Part shown: positions 11,317 to 23,238 of the stretch, piece after piece
How the letters are laid out: each line of letters opens with the position of its first letter
Numbering within the stretch: the first letter of the stretch is position 1
NCBI GenBank assembly: GCA_018806985.1
Contig: JADANN010000262.1
Span: 1 to 64,000 of the forward strand
From: Angiostrongylus vasorum
Taxonomy: Eukaryota; Nematoda; Chromadorea; Rhabditida; Metastrongylidae
DNA: 64,000 nucleotides
Direction: 5' to 3'
Notes under the pieces: model-generated
What the model was told of the DNA's origin: nothing
What the model saw: the letters and a program-made list of their open reading frames with translations, nothing else
Database searches by the model: none
Made by a program: the position numbers and the translations under genes

Positions 11317-11960
11317 AGGGAGGTGCAGCTCAGTGGTAGTGGTACTGATCATCGTGAGCACATTGCTGGTTCGATACCCACCGTGCTCCCAAGCCTGTTA
11401 TCCCTCCGACGTTGGTTGGCACCGGACTTGTTCTGTGCAATCCAAGTGGGAACTTTCTGACACGGTTATCTGAGGACTCCAGGATGAATCAAGTCGACGA
11501 GCATTCAACGACATTCATGGATAAAAAAAGGATAAAGCTCTAGGTGTTGGTCAATCCCCTGAGGGATGCGCCATGCATTCGACTTCATTAAGCATCGTTC
11601 GAGGTGACTGAATGTATATCTGGCCTTTACAATGATTTGCGGTGGCCTACCGATGTATCGAGCCAGTGCTGCTATCCTCCCGGACGAATCTGGTATCAGT
11701 TTGCCGACCCCGGAAGGATGGAAGACTTGGTGAGCCATGAGCGCGGGGATCGATCCCATGTGTGTGTTGCAGGGCACCTCCGACTACTGCGCTACATCAA
11801 CCCCCTACGACATTCATGATAGAAGGAAAATCCTCTAGCAGCAGCCAAAGCCACACGTAAAGGGTTGGAAGAGCTTCGTGGTTGATGAATTCGACGAAAT
11901 GAATCTAATGCGAGAAATACTGGGTTTCGCACAGTAGATCTGAAGGATGGTTCATCAAAA
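11317..11960 (+). repeat. Family B SINE, split by a family A insertion
   Basis: Left part 11317-11519 has GTGCAGCTCAGTGGTAGTGG and GCTGGTTCGATACCCACC. Right part 11807-11960 continues with AATCCTCTAGCAGCAGCC and the 3' end. Confidence 0.75.
11520..11806 (-). repeat. Family A SINE with target-site duplication
   Basis: Reverse copy, complete from head to GAGCTTTATCC tail. ACGACATTCATG occurs at 11508-11519 and again at 11807-11818. Confidence 0.85.
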
Positions 11961-12139
11961 AAAATTTACTCTTGCTGTTTTTTATATCGTTTGTTATTAT
12001 CGTATTTTTACAATTGCAACTATCATTTATTGCCCCCCGTTTATTATTATTTAAACTTATTATTACCTAGTGTTATTGTTAGCATTACTAGATTAATATT
12101 AATTAACGCTACCCGCAATGATTTCCTACCTCGTCTTAA

Positions 12140-12420
12140 TAGCTGAGGTAGGTTTCTGAGTGTCCACTTTCAGTCCAAAGCGGTAGGGACCATACCCCAG
12201 CAAGGTCGATCAAGTTGGCGAGAAGTCCGATATTTACGTCCAGTAAACCACTTATGAACAAGCGAATATGAGGAATCACTACTATCCTAGCAACCGCATA
12301 GCTACTAGTTGGCAAGTGCTGACGATTTATTGAAGCACTACTGCGACCTCCGAGACTCCAGGGAAAGAAAATGTTCCCGAAGCAGAAAATTACCGGACAA
12401 GTAGGCATTTTACTGGATTT
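12140..12420 (+). repeat. Family D element, diverged
   Basis: Keeps the block order (TAGGTTTCTGAGTGTC, AGCAAGGTCGATCAAGTTGG, GACTCCAGGGAAAGAAAATG) but with low identity. Confidence 0.4.
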
Positions 12421-12629
12421 CCACGATTCTTCATGATTCTTAAATAGAGACTATTCAGGCAACGAAGTGATTATAACATTATCACTGGTATTAATTTTTA
12501 TCAGTACTGGGTGTTAGAATTGTCGTTGATTATTATCAGTTATTATTAATTATCATAACTAATTATTATTACTTGTTATAATCATATTAATTATAGTTCA
12601 TAAATTGTCGCTTATCATTGTCAATCGAT

Positions 12630-13015
12630 ATTATCATTATCGCTGGGATGCTGAGATATTTGCAACACTTGGACCCTCGGCCAGATTCGAACCCGTGATT
12701 ACTTTTTTTCCGGAGGCCCACATGTTACCCACTGCATCACTGAGGCCTCCACTACTAATATAATCATTACTAACTATTTATTATCACTGCTATTAGATAG
12801 AATCGAAACGAAGATTCCGCATAGTGTGATGGTGAATGCGTTAGCTTTCGGAAAGGGTAATAGCGCGTTCGATCACCACCGTAGACACCTGCGGCCCGGA
12901 GTTTCGCAAATATCTCAGCATCATCATAGTTGTATTACACATAATACACTTTTATCTGCTGCCTACTACAATTCCTGCGGTGAAGAGTTGTAGTAGGCAG
13001 CAGATAAAAAGTTAA
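12630..13015. repeat. Family E elements, head-to-head, with a hairpin end
   Basis: Contains GATGCTGAGATATTTGCAAC at 12650 and its reverse near 12905, a tRNA-like middle, and a perfect hairpin at 12949-12971 / 12988-13010. Confidence 0.6.
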
Positions 13016-13152
13016 AATTGTGATTTCAACTGTCATCAACATTATTTCATTACTATTATTTTTTATTATTACTATTGTATCATTATTATCACCGAATTAA
13101 GCGGATGTTCCTCATGTGATGAATAGTTACAAGACTATATGGTTTGGGACGG

Positions 13153-13432
13153 CGCGTGTGGCACAATGGTTGGAGGCGCCAATGCGACACACACGTGGAA
13201 TCGATCCCCGCGCCCATGGCCCACCAAGTCTTCCATCGCTCCGGGGTCGCCAAATTGTTACCAGACCTGTCTGGGAGGATAGCAGCACTGTTTCGATACA
13301 TCGGTAGGCCACCGCGAGTCATTGTAAAGGCCAGATGTGCATTCAATCATCTCCAAACGATGCTTAGTGAAGTCGAATGCATGGCGCAAGCCTCAGGTAT
13401 TGATCAACGCCGAGAGCTTTATCCTTTTTTTA
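13153..13432 (+). repeat. Family A SINE
   Basis: Good copy. GTGTGGCACAATGGTTGGAG head, GGAATCGATCCCCGCGCC, body and the terminal GAGAGCTTTATCCTTTTTTT. Confidence 0.8.
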
Positions 13433-13559
13433 TGGTATGAGAGGAGTTGAACGTGTGCAGGCCAAAAGCGACCTTCTGCTGAACGTCAGATTCAGTTGAG
13501 CGGTGGTGTTCTTCTTATCTCTGCACCGACCATAACCACATTTATGTATACGTGTATAG

Positions 13560-13708
13560 ATTTCCATGCATATATTGTGGATTCTTTCTCACCCGTCTAC
13601 AGTGAAGTGTTTGAGAGTACAACAATGCTCGTTCAGAATCATACCGAGCAACTGATTCAAAAGAGCTCAAAATTTAGGCCATATTTCTGGTTTTATGAAA
13701 TTAAGTGA
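13560..13708 (+). CDS. Orphan terminal-exon-like ORF, unrecognised
   Basis: After CGTGTATAG at 13551-13559 there are 48 codons and a TGA: FHAYIVDSFSPVYSEVFEST and on to RPYFWFYEIK. Composition is coding-like and the stretch is not part of a repeat family seen elsewhere in the window. No partner exon found. Confidence 0.22.
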
Positions 13709-13914
13709 CCTTCTACAAAAGTAGTGATGTCGTTTGTACTCCTTAGGTAAGCGGAGTCCAGTCAGTGAGTGAATATTTGTAACAGACGAATAGAGACTTT
13801 ATGGCACACCGTTCGCGTTAGTCGATGGCTAATATAATTACATGAAATGTAGATGGTTACCGTAATCGTAGACGTGAACCGCGATGAATTATGTTCTGCA
13901 TGATGACTTGCCCC

Positions 13915-14285
13915 TCCCAATGGTTTAACGCCTCATTGTGGCTGGAAGGTGTTCCTGGCTGTCGGTTTGCTATGTACAGTGGGTGATTAATCCCCTGGCA
14001 GGGTCTCCCAAGCTGAGTAGTCCGGTGTGCATCAAGAAGGCCAGCTAAGAGTAAACAATTACCAGGAACCACCATCGTCCCGGTGCCAAACCAGTCGCAT
14101 GGTGGCAAATCCTGTTCCACAAGGGCTGCGACTGCCTGTGGTGGTGACGACCTGGAGCATACTTTGGCTAGGCTGACCTTCGGACTCCAGAGAAAGACAA
14201 TGGCCAAAGCAGTAGAACTCCGAAGAATGGCGAGTATTCTGGGGCCCGCATAAGCAGTGAGGACAGGCCGTCCAAGTAACAAATA
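13915..14285 (+). repeat. Family D element
   Basis: GCAGGGTCTCCCAAGCTGAG, then AGTAAACAATTACCAGGAAC and a CCGTCCAAGTAACAAATAAG tail. Confidence 0.75.
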
Positions 14286-14346
14286 AGTTTAATGACTTGA
14301 CAAGAAGTCCGTCCTCTATGGAGGCATTATTTGGCGATTGGCTTAC

Positions 14347-14470
14347 AGTCTTGTTCTCATCAAAATTTCCAAAGATTGCTATTAAGTTTGCTTTTTTGGC
14401 ATATTTGAAATTATTTTGAGAGTCAAGAGAATGGGTCTCCGTGTTAACAATTACGGCCTTGTAGGGCAAT
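14347..14470 (-). CDS. Orphan internal exon, unrecognised (weak vWA resemblance)
   Basis: CCCTCAG acceptor at 14471 and GTAAGC donor at 14341-14346 frame 41 codons with no stop: LPYKAVIVNTETHSLDSQ, then AKKANLIAIFGNFDENKT. The pattern of a strand, a helix and an IAIFGN-type strand recalls the second half of vWA domains, but this is only a resemblance. The frame runs on into a family D repeat, which ends the exon's neighbourhood on that side. Confidence 0.3.
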
Positions 14471-14639
14471 CTGAGGGTCCATCCACAAGTTTGGAGGCTT
14501 CAAAAATATGATAGCGATTCGATGAAGAAGACCACTGTGCTACTGACCTCATAACCAAAATTTAGTACGAATAATGAAAGGTATGGTTATCGAAACATAG
14601 TGATTTTTCATTAAGAATGTTTAGAAGTTACCTGTTTCT

Positions 14640-14840
14640 CAGAGAAGGTAACCATCCAACTTATGGAATATTAAAATATTTATTCACCATAGCTGACGTT
14701 CTGGCGGTTTCGCGTTCTTTGCATCTGGAAGGGTCAAATGGACTCACAATCTAGGACTCGCCAAACACTTTTACAGCCCAAACCTCAAAAAAAAAGAAAC
14801 GCGAAAATTTCATATGTGTAGTAAACAGCTTCTTTCAATA
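14640..14840 (-). mobile_element. PLE terminal piece with decayed hammerhead-like core
   Basis: Reverse of the block at 37165-37290: AGCTGACGTTCTGGCGGTTT, then GGACTCGCCAAACACTTTTA. Confidence 0.5.
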
Positions 14841-15099
14841 CACTTACTGTCCATAGGTCTTCTAGACATTGTTGGAGACCACGGGCATGGAATGAGGATT
14901 TTTGAGGAATGTACTACTTTGTTCAGGTCGGAAAAATCAACATGTCATATGGTGGAAGGTCACATGTGATCACTACTCGTCCTCCTTGTTGTTCATTTTT
15001 GGATTTCAACCCAAAGAAACCGAAGAAAGACTGACTTCCATATTTCAATGTTTACAGTAACACCACCAAAAACAGCGACATAACCAACTGATACAGAAA

Positions 15100-16180
15100 G
15101 ACAGGTAACAAAAAGCATAGTAGTTTGTTACCTTTCCTCTCGCCTTTCACATGCAAAAAAGGGCGCTTGTGGAAACCGTGTTTCGAGCGGCCACCATTGC
15201 GTGCGCAGCAAGAGAGCAAAAGGAAGAATCTTTGGAATTGGCATAGTAAATGGCCATTTCCAATCTCTACAAAACCGTAGCTCTTCGGGATAGGTTTAAA
15301 GGAAAAACTACACCCAGAAATAATAAGTGCGACGGGAATAAGGTCCCGTTAATTCTGCCCTTCAATGCCAACGAAATAAGCACAGCTCTAGAATGTCGCT
15401 TGAAAAGTGCTCGCCAGCACTAAGAAATCGGTAGTAATGACTGAAATGCCATCGAACACTCTAAAACGCCAGCTACTTCGTAAGTGTTTGTATGAATGAC
15501 AATGCACAACTCAAAATCGAACGATTTGTCCTAAATGTAGAGACGGTGATTGCACGAGTTTCAGTACCGTTTATCCGTTCTCTTGTCGTGCATGCGGAGA
15601 AGAATACATTGGCCAAACAGGTCAACCACTCATCATTCGTATAAAAGAGCACTATGCCGGGAAACTTAAATCCTAGCGAAACATTCCACTAACCACGGAT
15701 AGGACACAGAGGCATAACGGAGGAGATTTTGAAGTACAAGTCATCATCTTTGCACAGAAACGGAAAACTTCAGCGCGTAAAGTCCTCAAAGCATTCTGGA
15801 TGAATTCCAAAGGTCCAAAAATCTCGAGGAGGAGTGCCTGTGATTACGCACGACTTTGCGCCATACCTCAGGCTTATGAAATTCTAACCTAAGATATGCA
15901 TATTCCTTATCCATTTAAGACTCATTGCCGCTGGTCCCAACCAAATAACTGGAACGTCTGCAAGGAAAAAACGGTGGGTGTTGAAAAGCTTTTTCCATAT
16001 GAAAAAGGCTTACGTATTCAGTTTAATTTTATACTCAAGTTATGAAAGCGTTTGGCTGAGTAGATTGGATGCCATCTTCATCTTTCCAGGCTCTGTAGAG
16101 GGCGAAAGCGCAGAAATCAGCTATCTTGAACAACAACCTGGTGTCGTTTCTTCAAGAAAACTACGAATTGTCTCAAGGTA
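15100..16180 (+). mobile_element. PLE 3' half (GIY-YIG and 3' region)
   Basis: At 15590-15670 the GIY-YIG start EEYIGQTGQPLIIRIKEH is readable in one frame. The later part gives the conserved end of the protein, with stops and frameshifts. A decayed hammerhead-like core lies at 16091. Confidence 0.65.
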
Positions 16181-16714
16181 GTGCGAAGATTCCGAAAGTT
16201 ACCAAGAAATCTTTTTATAATCTTGACTAATTCGAAACATTTGACAGGAAAATGATGTTATATTTCACTGGAATTTGGGACAATGAGATTAAAAAAAGGT
16301 ATTTGCAATGAATACAAGCCCATCTAAAGAACAGTGAAGGTGAAATGAGCTGTCGTTTCTAATGATGAAATAGGAAAGCTTTTAAAAAACCGGCTTCTAG
16401 CCAGTTAGCATGTGGAAAGAAAGTCAGATAAATGAGAATATAGTGGGTAGATACTGTAGTTAGTAAACCATTTAAGAACTACTATGGATAACATTTTTTC
16501 GTGATTTTCACAGCGCTTTCCAGTTGTCAGCGCCAAACTATGATTCGGTGAATAATGATGGAGAGAAGTGCATGGAATGGGCATTACGTCTACGATTTTA
16601 TTGAACATCGAAACTGACATTAGCGTGGTGTGAAATGAATCACATTGAATAGTCGACATCATGCCGTGCTTTTTTTATTGTTATTGAAACTACTGTTAGT
16701 ATTATTGTCACACC

Positions 16715-16900
16715 CGCAATGATTTTGCCACCATACTGTGGTTGGTGGGCGTTCCGTGATGTCGAACTGTAATCTAAACTGGTGTCTTGTGGGTATTTCA
16801 GGGATGAGGACTTCGAAATTCGCCTCAGGAAGCTAAATTAAAAGTAAAGTTATGTTACGATGTAATGACCCGGCTTGTGACTACTTTTCTAAAAGTAGTA
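16715..16900 (+). repeat. Family D element, partial
   Basis: GGTTGGTGGGCGTTCCGTGA and following blocks match the D start. The 3' half is lost. Confidence 0.4.
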
Positions 16901-17149
16901 GGAAAAACAGCATAGAAGCAAAATGCTCCCGATATTTTTTTGGCTGAGCGAATGAAGCTCACTGGGAAGCTCTGATGCTCGCCAAAAATGTGAAAAGCTT
17001 AGTACCGTCGGTTCGAACCACTTGAAGATTGAAGGAACTATAGTATTATGATTGCCAGTAATACTATTATTATTGTTATCGGTGATTTTGAATTTTGTTA
17101 GTACTTTTCGGCGAATGTTCATTGTCTCGATAGCGCACCTCTGGCTCAC

Positions 17150-17275
17150 AAAGCCTTCCTATTGTAAAGGGCAGATATGCATTCATTCACCCATTCTTTA
17201 TGACAATGAGTCGACTGCATGGCACATCCCTCAGGGATTGATCAACGTGGAAAACTTCGTCCTTTTATCCTTTAT
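17150..17275 (+). repeat. Family A SINE, 3' part
   Basis: Starts within the body (TTGTAAAGGGCAGATATGCA) and keeps CATCCCTCAGGGATTGATCA. Confidence 0.6.
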
Positions 17276-17394
17276 TGGTAATTTTATTTTTTACAAAGGC
17301 AGTGCTGTACTAATATTAATGAACGTAATATGCACATTCAAACTGCTTTCTTTTTCGAGGTTTCAGAAATGAGAAATACATCAACGATTTAGCC

Positions 17395-17800
17395 GGTTGG
17401 GGGAGTATAATGCAATGGTTAGTGATGCAGTTTGTCAGAAAGCAAGGTGTTGGCTCGTTCCCCTTCTCAACGCTTTTCTCCATTCTGTGTGGGAACGCCT
17501 TAGCTCAGCTGCTTCCAATATAGCAAGGAGATTCGTATTCTACAACATTCATAAAGAGAAATCTTCGAGCAGCCGAAGCAAGTGGAAAATATTCGAAGAC
17601 CTTTCTCGACGATGAATGCGAAGAAAACTAACCGAATGCGAGAAATGGTGGGATCCGTCAAGTAGATGCGATGACGAGTTATGTAAATTGAGTATTAGGA
17701 TCATAGTAATACTTGGACACTGAATGAATACCTTGCTGCACTCCACAACTCTGCACAAAGTTATATGATCAATAACACATTTCCAATTATCTGCTATATA
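17395..17800 (+). repeat. Family C composite element
   Basis: Second copy of the unit at 6488: TGCAATGGTTAGTGATGCAG head and the shared CATAGTAATACTTGGACACT tail block. Confidence 0.6.
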
Positions 17801-17804
17801 ACCA

Positions 17805-18190
17805 TAATAATGCCGAGATATTTGCAAATCTCCGGACCGCTGGTGTCCGCGGTGGGAGCGAACACGCTATTACACTCTCGGGGAGCTAACGCGTTAACCA
17901 CCACACCATGATAGTCCTTCGTTTCGACCCTTCTCAGCCGTGTAATTGACGATGATTGCTGATGGCATCTATGCGTCAATAACACGGCTGAGAGAAAGGC
18001 GAAATGAAGGGAGCGAAACGAAGGACTCGCATGGTGCAGTCGTGAACGCGTTAGTCCCTGGAAAGGGTAATAACGTGTTCAGTCCTCACCGCGAACGCCG
18101 GCAGTTCGGAGTTTTTGCAAATATCTCATCATCATTATGGTTATATTTACATAACATTCTGCCATTAGAAAAAGAGTAGGCGGTAAAAAA
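17805..18190. repeat. Two family E elements, inverted
   Basis: 17805-17945 is a reverse copy and 17970-18190 a forward copy. Together they form a fold-back with CACGGCTGAGA phrases at the join. Confidence 0.6.
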
Positions 18191-18459
18191 GTGACAATAC
18201 CTGATATATAGCTTTCTACATAAGATTTGTCGTTGTGTCGCTGAATGCTGGTCAGGTCGATTCTCTTTGAAATCCTGAGATAGTCATGCTAGAATGGTTC
18301 AGTCGCGCTGAGATTCAGTGGTCTCTCATCGCAAAACATTTCAGCTTTGGTTCGCTGAAATCACTTCAGATTTGATGACACTCAGGTAAAGCCGTCGAAA
18401 AAGCAGTGACTTAGGGAAAATACTGAGTAAAAAGCCGTTTTGTTTCCGGTGAACTCACT

Positions 18460-18640
18460 ATCTCACTTACTTAACTACTTACTTACTTAATTGGACGACC
18501 AACCTTCATAAGTAGTGCAGATTTCTACATATCTTCAGTCGGTTGATCCTCATCCTGATGTCATTCATGGTGATGGTCCACGACGCAATTCATATTGCTT
18601 ACATGAGAAAACTGATACGTTCCGTGTATTTCAGTAGCTT
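18460..18640 (-). mobile_element. RTE-like 3' end with CTTA tail
   Basis: A CTTA-type tail (18465-18490) precedes TTGGACGACCAACCTTCATA. Reversed, this is the GGxCGTCCAA-(AAGT)n ending also seen at 35840 and 53590. Confidence 0.45.
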
Positions 18641-19014
18641 TACGACTTTTCGATGTTCTGAAGTTATTCCTACTCGAGCACACACGTATTTTTGACGTTT
18701 GTTTTCTTTTATTTTTGTTCTACTAACTTACATTCTTTAGCAAATTCAAAACAGAAAATCGCCTAAAATTAGGGTCAGTCCGGTAACAGGATAGTTGTCG
18801 TATTACTGAAAGGTGACGGATCCCCTTGATATGAATTTCTACACCGATATAATTTTCAGAAGTCGTCTATGGTAAGGCTAGACTTTTTCTGCAGCCAGAA
18901 CTAATTGTAGATCGATCTTGCTCAAGCTGATATTCAAAGGCTCGAGCAAAAATTTGCAACTATTTCAAAAGCGACTTTCCTTAAACATCGATATGACTAC
19001 TCAACGTGTGCTTG
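18640..19014. other. No feature recognised
   Basis: No ORF above background and no repeat shared with the rest of the window. Confidence 0.35.
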
Positions 19015-19292
19015 AATTGTTGAGCTTAGACGAGGTTGTTGCACAACTTTTATTCGGTTAACGTTTTAAAGTCTTCGTCTTCATAAGTGTCGATGACCCG
19101 AATCTATGTCCACAGTTGTTCGTATTCTCGAGGTGGCGTCTTCACTGCGCATCGAGCCGGATCTTCCTCAGTAGAGGAACAACGGAATGAACAAATGTGG
19201 ACCATCGACTCGGATCATTGGCCTCAATGCACGTCGAAAGGTTAGCCGAATAAAAGTTATGTAACAGCCAACCTCGTGTAAGATCAACAATT
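19015..19292. mobile_element. MITE-like element with terminal inverted repeats
   Basis: AATTGTTGAGCTTAGACGAG at 19015 is matched by the reverse complement ending at 19292 with two mismatches in 24 bases. A further inverted ACTTTTATTCGG-TAAC block lies inside. No ORF. Confidence 0.6.
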
Positions 19293-19479
19293 TACATACG
19301 ACCATTATTTTATGAGATTTCCCTCCCTATGCAGACCACCTACAAACAAAGCAGTTAAAAAAGGTTATCAATGTAGTACATATATTGTAAAGAAGCTGAC
19401 GAGTACTATGCTAATCAAGCACTGCATGCGAGATTTCAATTCATTTGGTTCATGTTTCATCATAGATACTTATTGAGAA

Positions 19480-19910
19480 CTAGCGGTTCAGTGGTAGTGA
19501 TGCCATCCTATAATACAAAGATGACCCTGGTTCGACCTCACCCGCACAAACTGCGCCCCTCATTCCTCTTGGATCAGGAAATCGGTAATAGACGTGCAGG
19601 GGAAGAGCACGGTTCCTGCGATCCACAAAAGATGGCGACTACTTGTCATGAGAATCTGGGAAGGTGTGGATATGCTAGGATTCTGTGGAGAATCTCTTTA
19701 GCCAGCCACAAGGATACTCAGAAATGAGGAAAACCTTTCTGAAGAAGGACAGTGCAAAGGCCTTGGATGGTGTGGAGGATAGCACGTGAGCACCCGGAAT
19801 GGCTAATCGCATATTCGAAGCACGCTCTACGTTCCGAGTCTTGCTCATATCTCAACATCCTTGTGGATATACCTCTTATCACACCCTGCCATAAAAAAGA
19901 TTAGACAGTA
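19480..19910 (+). repeat. Family B/E-related SINE remnants
   Basis: AGCGGTTCAGTGGTAGTGAT and CCTGGTTCGACCTCACCC give a B-type tRNA head. From 19745 an E-like block ends in CACCCTGCCATAAAAAAG. Confidence 0.5.
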
Positions 19911-20149
19911 GATAGAAAAGTTGACATCATGTATTCGGCCACCATTTCGTGACGTTCTTGAAAAATCGATACGTAGTTTCGTCGATAACCTCGGGGAAAA
20001 AATGACCAATTAAGAACAGGCAATCTAAAATTTCTGGAAAGAACCTTTTGAAGAGGAAAAAGAAATAAATACCGAGAATTAAATCGAGAGTGGGTTAACG
20101 CGGCAAAGGCAGCGGGTTCACAGTTTCCATTTATTCCTCTTGCGTCTAC

Positions 20150-22082
20150 TGACCATTCATTATTTAAGGTTCGACCAATCATCAGCCTAAACTTTATCCT
20201 GACCCATCTGCTGGAATTCACTCCAACCCATTTACCTAACACCAAAATTTTTTCTAGATCACCTACGATGAGCGCAACCAAACAGCACGTATGTAATGGA
20301 GTCATTCCATGTTACTTCACCTTATACCAACGTGTCGAATGACTCCACAATGCAAGATATTCTCGAGCTGCTCGTAGAGCACGAAAAGAAAATAAAGATA
20401 TACGGCTTGTCGGTTGCGCAACTAAAGACTGTCATAAAACAGTGTCTAAGTTGCTCAATCTTTAGGTGGTCTCGAAAATATTTTGCACGGGTTAGAGATT
20501 GGCCATGGGATAGCGATTTGCATCAAGCCTTGCCACCGCTTTCATGTCTACGGTGGAAGCTCTATTCCTCGATCGCCGACCCTACTCTACTGTCGGTACC
20601 TGGACGACTGCTTCATCGTCCTTTTTACACAGGAACAGAGTGAGTGCTTTGAATTGACTAAATAAACAGTCAGAATATGGGGCGGACAGTACAGTGGGAG
20701 TGGTTTTAGCCATCACCAGCTTGGTGCTAGCTCGATTCCGCCTCGGGCCAACCATGCCTCTCATCCCTCCGGGGTCGAGAAATTGCTACGGGAATTCTCT
20801 GGGAAAAAGTCACTCTCTGCAATGCAACTGGGAACGCTCCAGCACGGCTATCTCAGGACTCCAGCGAGAATTGCTCGAAGAGCACTATACTACATTCAAC
20901 ACTAAATGAAATTCCTCAAGCGGCAACCGAAGCCACAGTGAAAAACTTGGAAGACCTTCGTGGACGATGGATGCGAGGAAGCGCAATTGATGTGAAAAGT
21001 GCAGGGATCCGCACGGTAGACGTGAACACTGATCAAATAAAATAAAATAAGAAAAAATTTTATTTTTTTAAAGTAAAACAGTCAGAGTATATAGAATCCA
21101 CACGTGGAAAACCAACCAAGAGCTGGTTTCCATTCTTAAACATCCAAATAAAGCTCTCAGAAAGTGGCTATGTAGCAAAATGGTATCGTAAGCCAAGTAT
21201 TAAGAATTTACTGGTTCAATGCCTCTCCTCTCATTTTTAACACATGAAAAAAATCACTCTTCGAAAACATGTGCCGAACGGCTAAAAATGTGGGCGCAGT
21301 AGAAGAGGAAGGATAGGAATCGCTAAATCTGGCACGAAAAATAACCACTTCCAATGCGTACGAAGCAGGAGCGACTCGGTTCAGACCAAAGCGTAGGGTT
21401 TTTCCTTAAAACAGCGTTTCGAACCTAAGTAAGGTCCCTTTTAAACTACCCTTCATATCAAATTAAATAAATTACGCCGTCACGAGGTGCTTAAGAAAAG
21501 TGGTCTTGAAAATTACGTGGCGATTATTGACCTCCCACCCAGTACCTTTCGCCGTCGGTTAGTTCGCAGCGGCTTCTGTGATGTTTGTGCAGCTCAGAGC
21601 ACTGTATGATCTGACCTAGCGTGAGAGACGGTGATTGCATGAGTTCAGGTACAACATGCTTGATCTCATGTAAGACATGCATGAAAAATACATTGGAGAA
21701 ACGAGTAGACCGCTTGGTGTCCTCTTAAAAGAACACCTATATGGGAAAGTAAAAATTTGTCAAAGCAGTGTTTTGGGTATACACATAGAGTACAAAGGCA
21801 CAGTTGCGATGCTTTTAAAGTGGCTGTTCAGATTCCAGCTCAGGAATTTTAAAAAAATCAACGCACGAGACTCTTGAGGCGTTCAGGATAAATTCCAGAA
21901 AATTCACAGATGAACAGAAAAGACAAATGCCTTACTATCACATGTGACCTGGTGCCTTACTTTAAAATGATTTTTTGACCTGGGTGGGTTTCGCTCGTCC
22001 TCGCACGTGAACAACGCGCTGGCAGTACCACTCGTAACAGCACGGTGAGTAGTTTTTGATCAATATGGCGTTCATTTAAATG
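20150..22082 (+). mobile_element. Penelope-like element, near full length, split by a family B SINE
   Basis: RT region 20296-20675 carries TSPYTNVSND and CRYLDDCFIV (intact catalytic aspartates) but is frameshifted. After the SINE (20679-21075) the thumb region and GIY-YIG (EKYIGETSRPLGVLLKEHL at 21680) follow. The 3' UTR is cut at 22082 by an RTE insertion and resumes at 23239. Confidence 0.8.
20679..21075 (+). repeat. Family B SINE with target-site duplication
   Basis: Complete copy. Head GGCGGACAGTACAGTGGGAG, B-box-like region, and an A-rich tail. AAACAGTCAGAATAT before and AAACAGTCAGAGTAT after flank it. Confidence 0.85.
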
Positions 22083-23238
22083 TATCACCAGAGTACAAAA
22101 AGACCGCCCTGTCTCACTTTCGCCAATTTACAGAAGGCCTTTTGATTCAACTGAGATAGAAGCAGTCGTGCAAGCCCTTGATAGTCAAGGAGTCCCTACT
22201 CCCACATAAAGATTCTTCGTGAGCTGTACAAAAATTTCACAACCAAGATTTCACCATTCTACAACGATATCAACACCGACAAGAGTAGTTAGGCGAGGCG
22301 ATACCATCTCGCCAAAATTATTTACCGCCACCCTCCAGAACGTCATGCGAAATGGGATAATATGGAAGTGAAAATCGATGGTTGACACTTACACCACCTC
22401 CGCTTTGCTGATGACATCGTCCTTATAACACCAAACATTAGCCAAGCGGAACGTATGCTTGCCGACTTTGACAAAGCCTGTGGAAAGATTGGTCTGCGAC
22501 TAAATCTCACAAAAACGATGTTCATGAGGAACGGAATGGCTTCGTATGCCCCATTCACCCTCAAAGGACCGAATATCTCCGAATGCTCCAATTATGTCTA
22601 TCTATTTCGGAAAATCAACATGTTGAACGATTTAGCTCCAGAGCTGACCAGAAGGAAACGAGCAGCTTGGGGAGCGTTCAACAGCATCGAGGATGTAGTG
22701 AAGAGGACAAAGAACACCCGACTCCGTGCCTACCTTTTCGACTCAATGGTAGTTCTGCCCTAACGTATGCGTCAGAAACTTGGTCGCTGTGTAAGCAGAA
22801 TGAAAGCTCACTCAGCGTTATCGAACGCACAGTCGAAAAGACGATGCTAGGAGTATCCCGCTTCACATAAGTATGGGATGGGATCCGAAACTCCGATCTG
22901 CGTCAACGATCAAAAATCAAGGATGCCGTTCTGTACGCCAAACAGTCGAAGATAAGGCGGGCCGGACACGTAATGCGTATGAATGGCAACCGATGGACAG
23001 GAGCCGTTAGTGACTGGATTCCTCGGGATGTCAAACGCACTGCAGGGAAGACCACCGACCCGATGGTCAGAGTTCTTCACGAAGAGCCTAGAAAAAAGAT
23101 ATGATTCTTGACGAGTCCCTTGAGCGGGCAGAACCCACTGAGCTACTCTTGCGCGCGACAGGGAAAATGGAAGATTTACTTGCTCCCGCTTGATTCACTC
23201 GACTACAATGATCAATGGGACTACAGGTGATACAGATG
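22083..23238 (+). mobile_element. RTE-type LINE, 5'-truncated and decayed
   Basis: RT pieces in shifting frames: GDTISPKLFTATLQNVM, a decayed ADD region near 22405, and KTMFMRNGMAS, then the RTE C-terminal LAPELTRRKRAAWGAFN. It is flanked by ATGGCGTTCATTTAAATG and ATGGCGTTCATTTATATG. Confidence 0.8.

Noticed and set aside
13153..13230. tRNA gene
   Set aside because: A- and B-box-like sequences are the heads of SINE copies. No cloverleaf with acceptor stem was found here or in the other A, B or E copies.
13857..14282. 141-codon minus ORF
   Set aside because: It is within a family D repeat, and a similar peptide appears at 7467-7924 and 61014.
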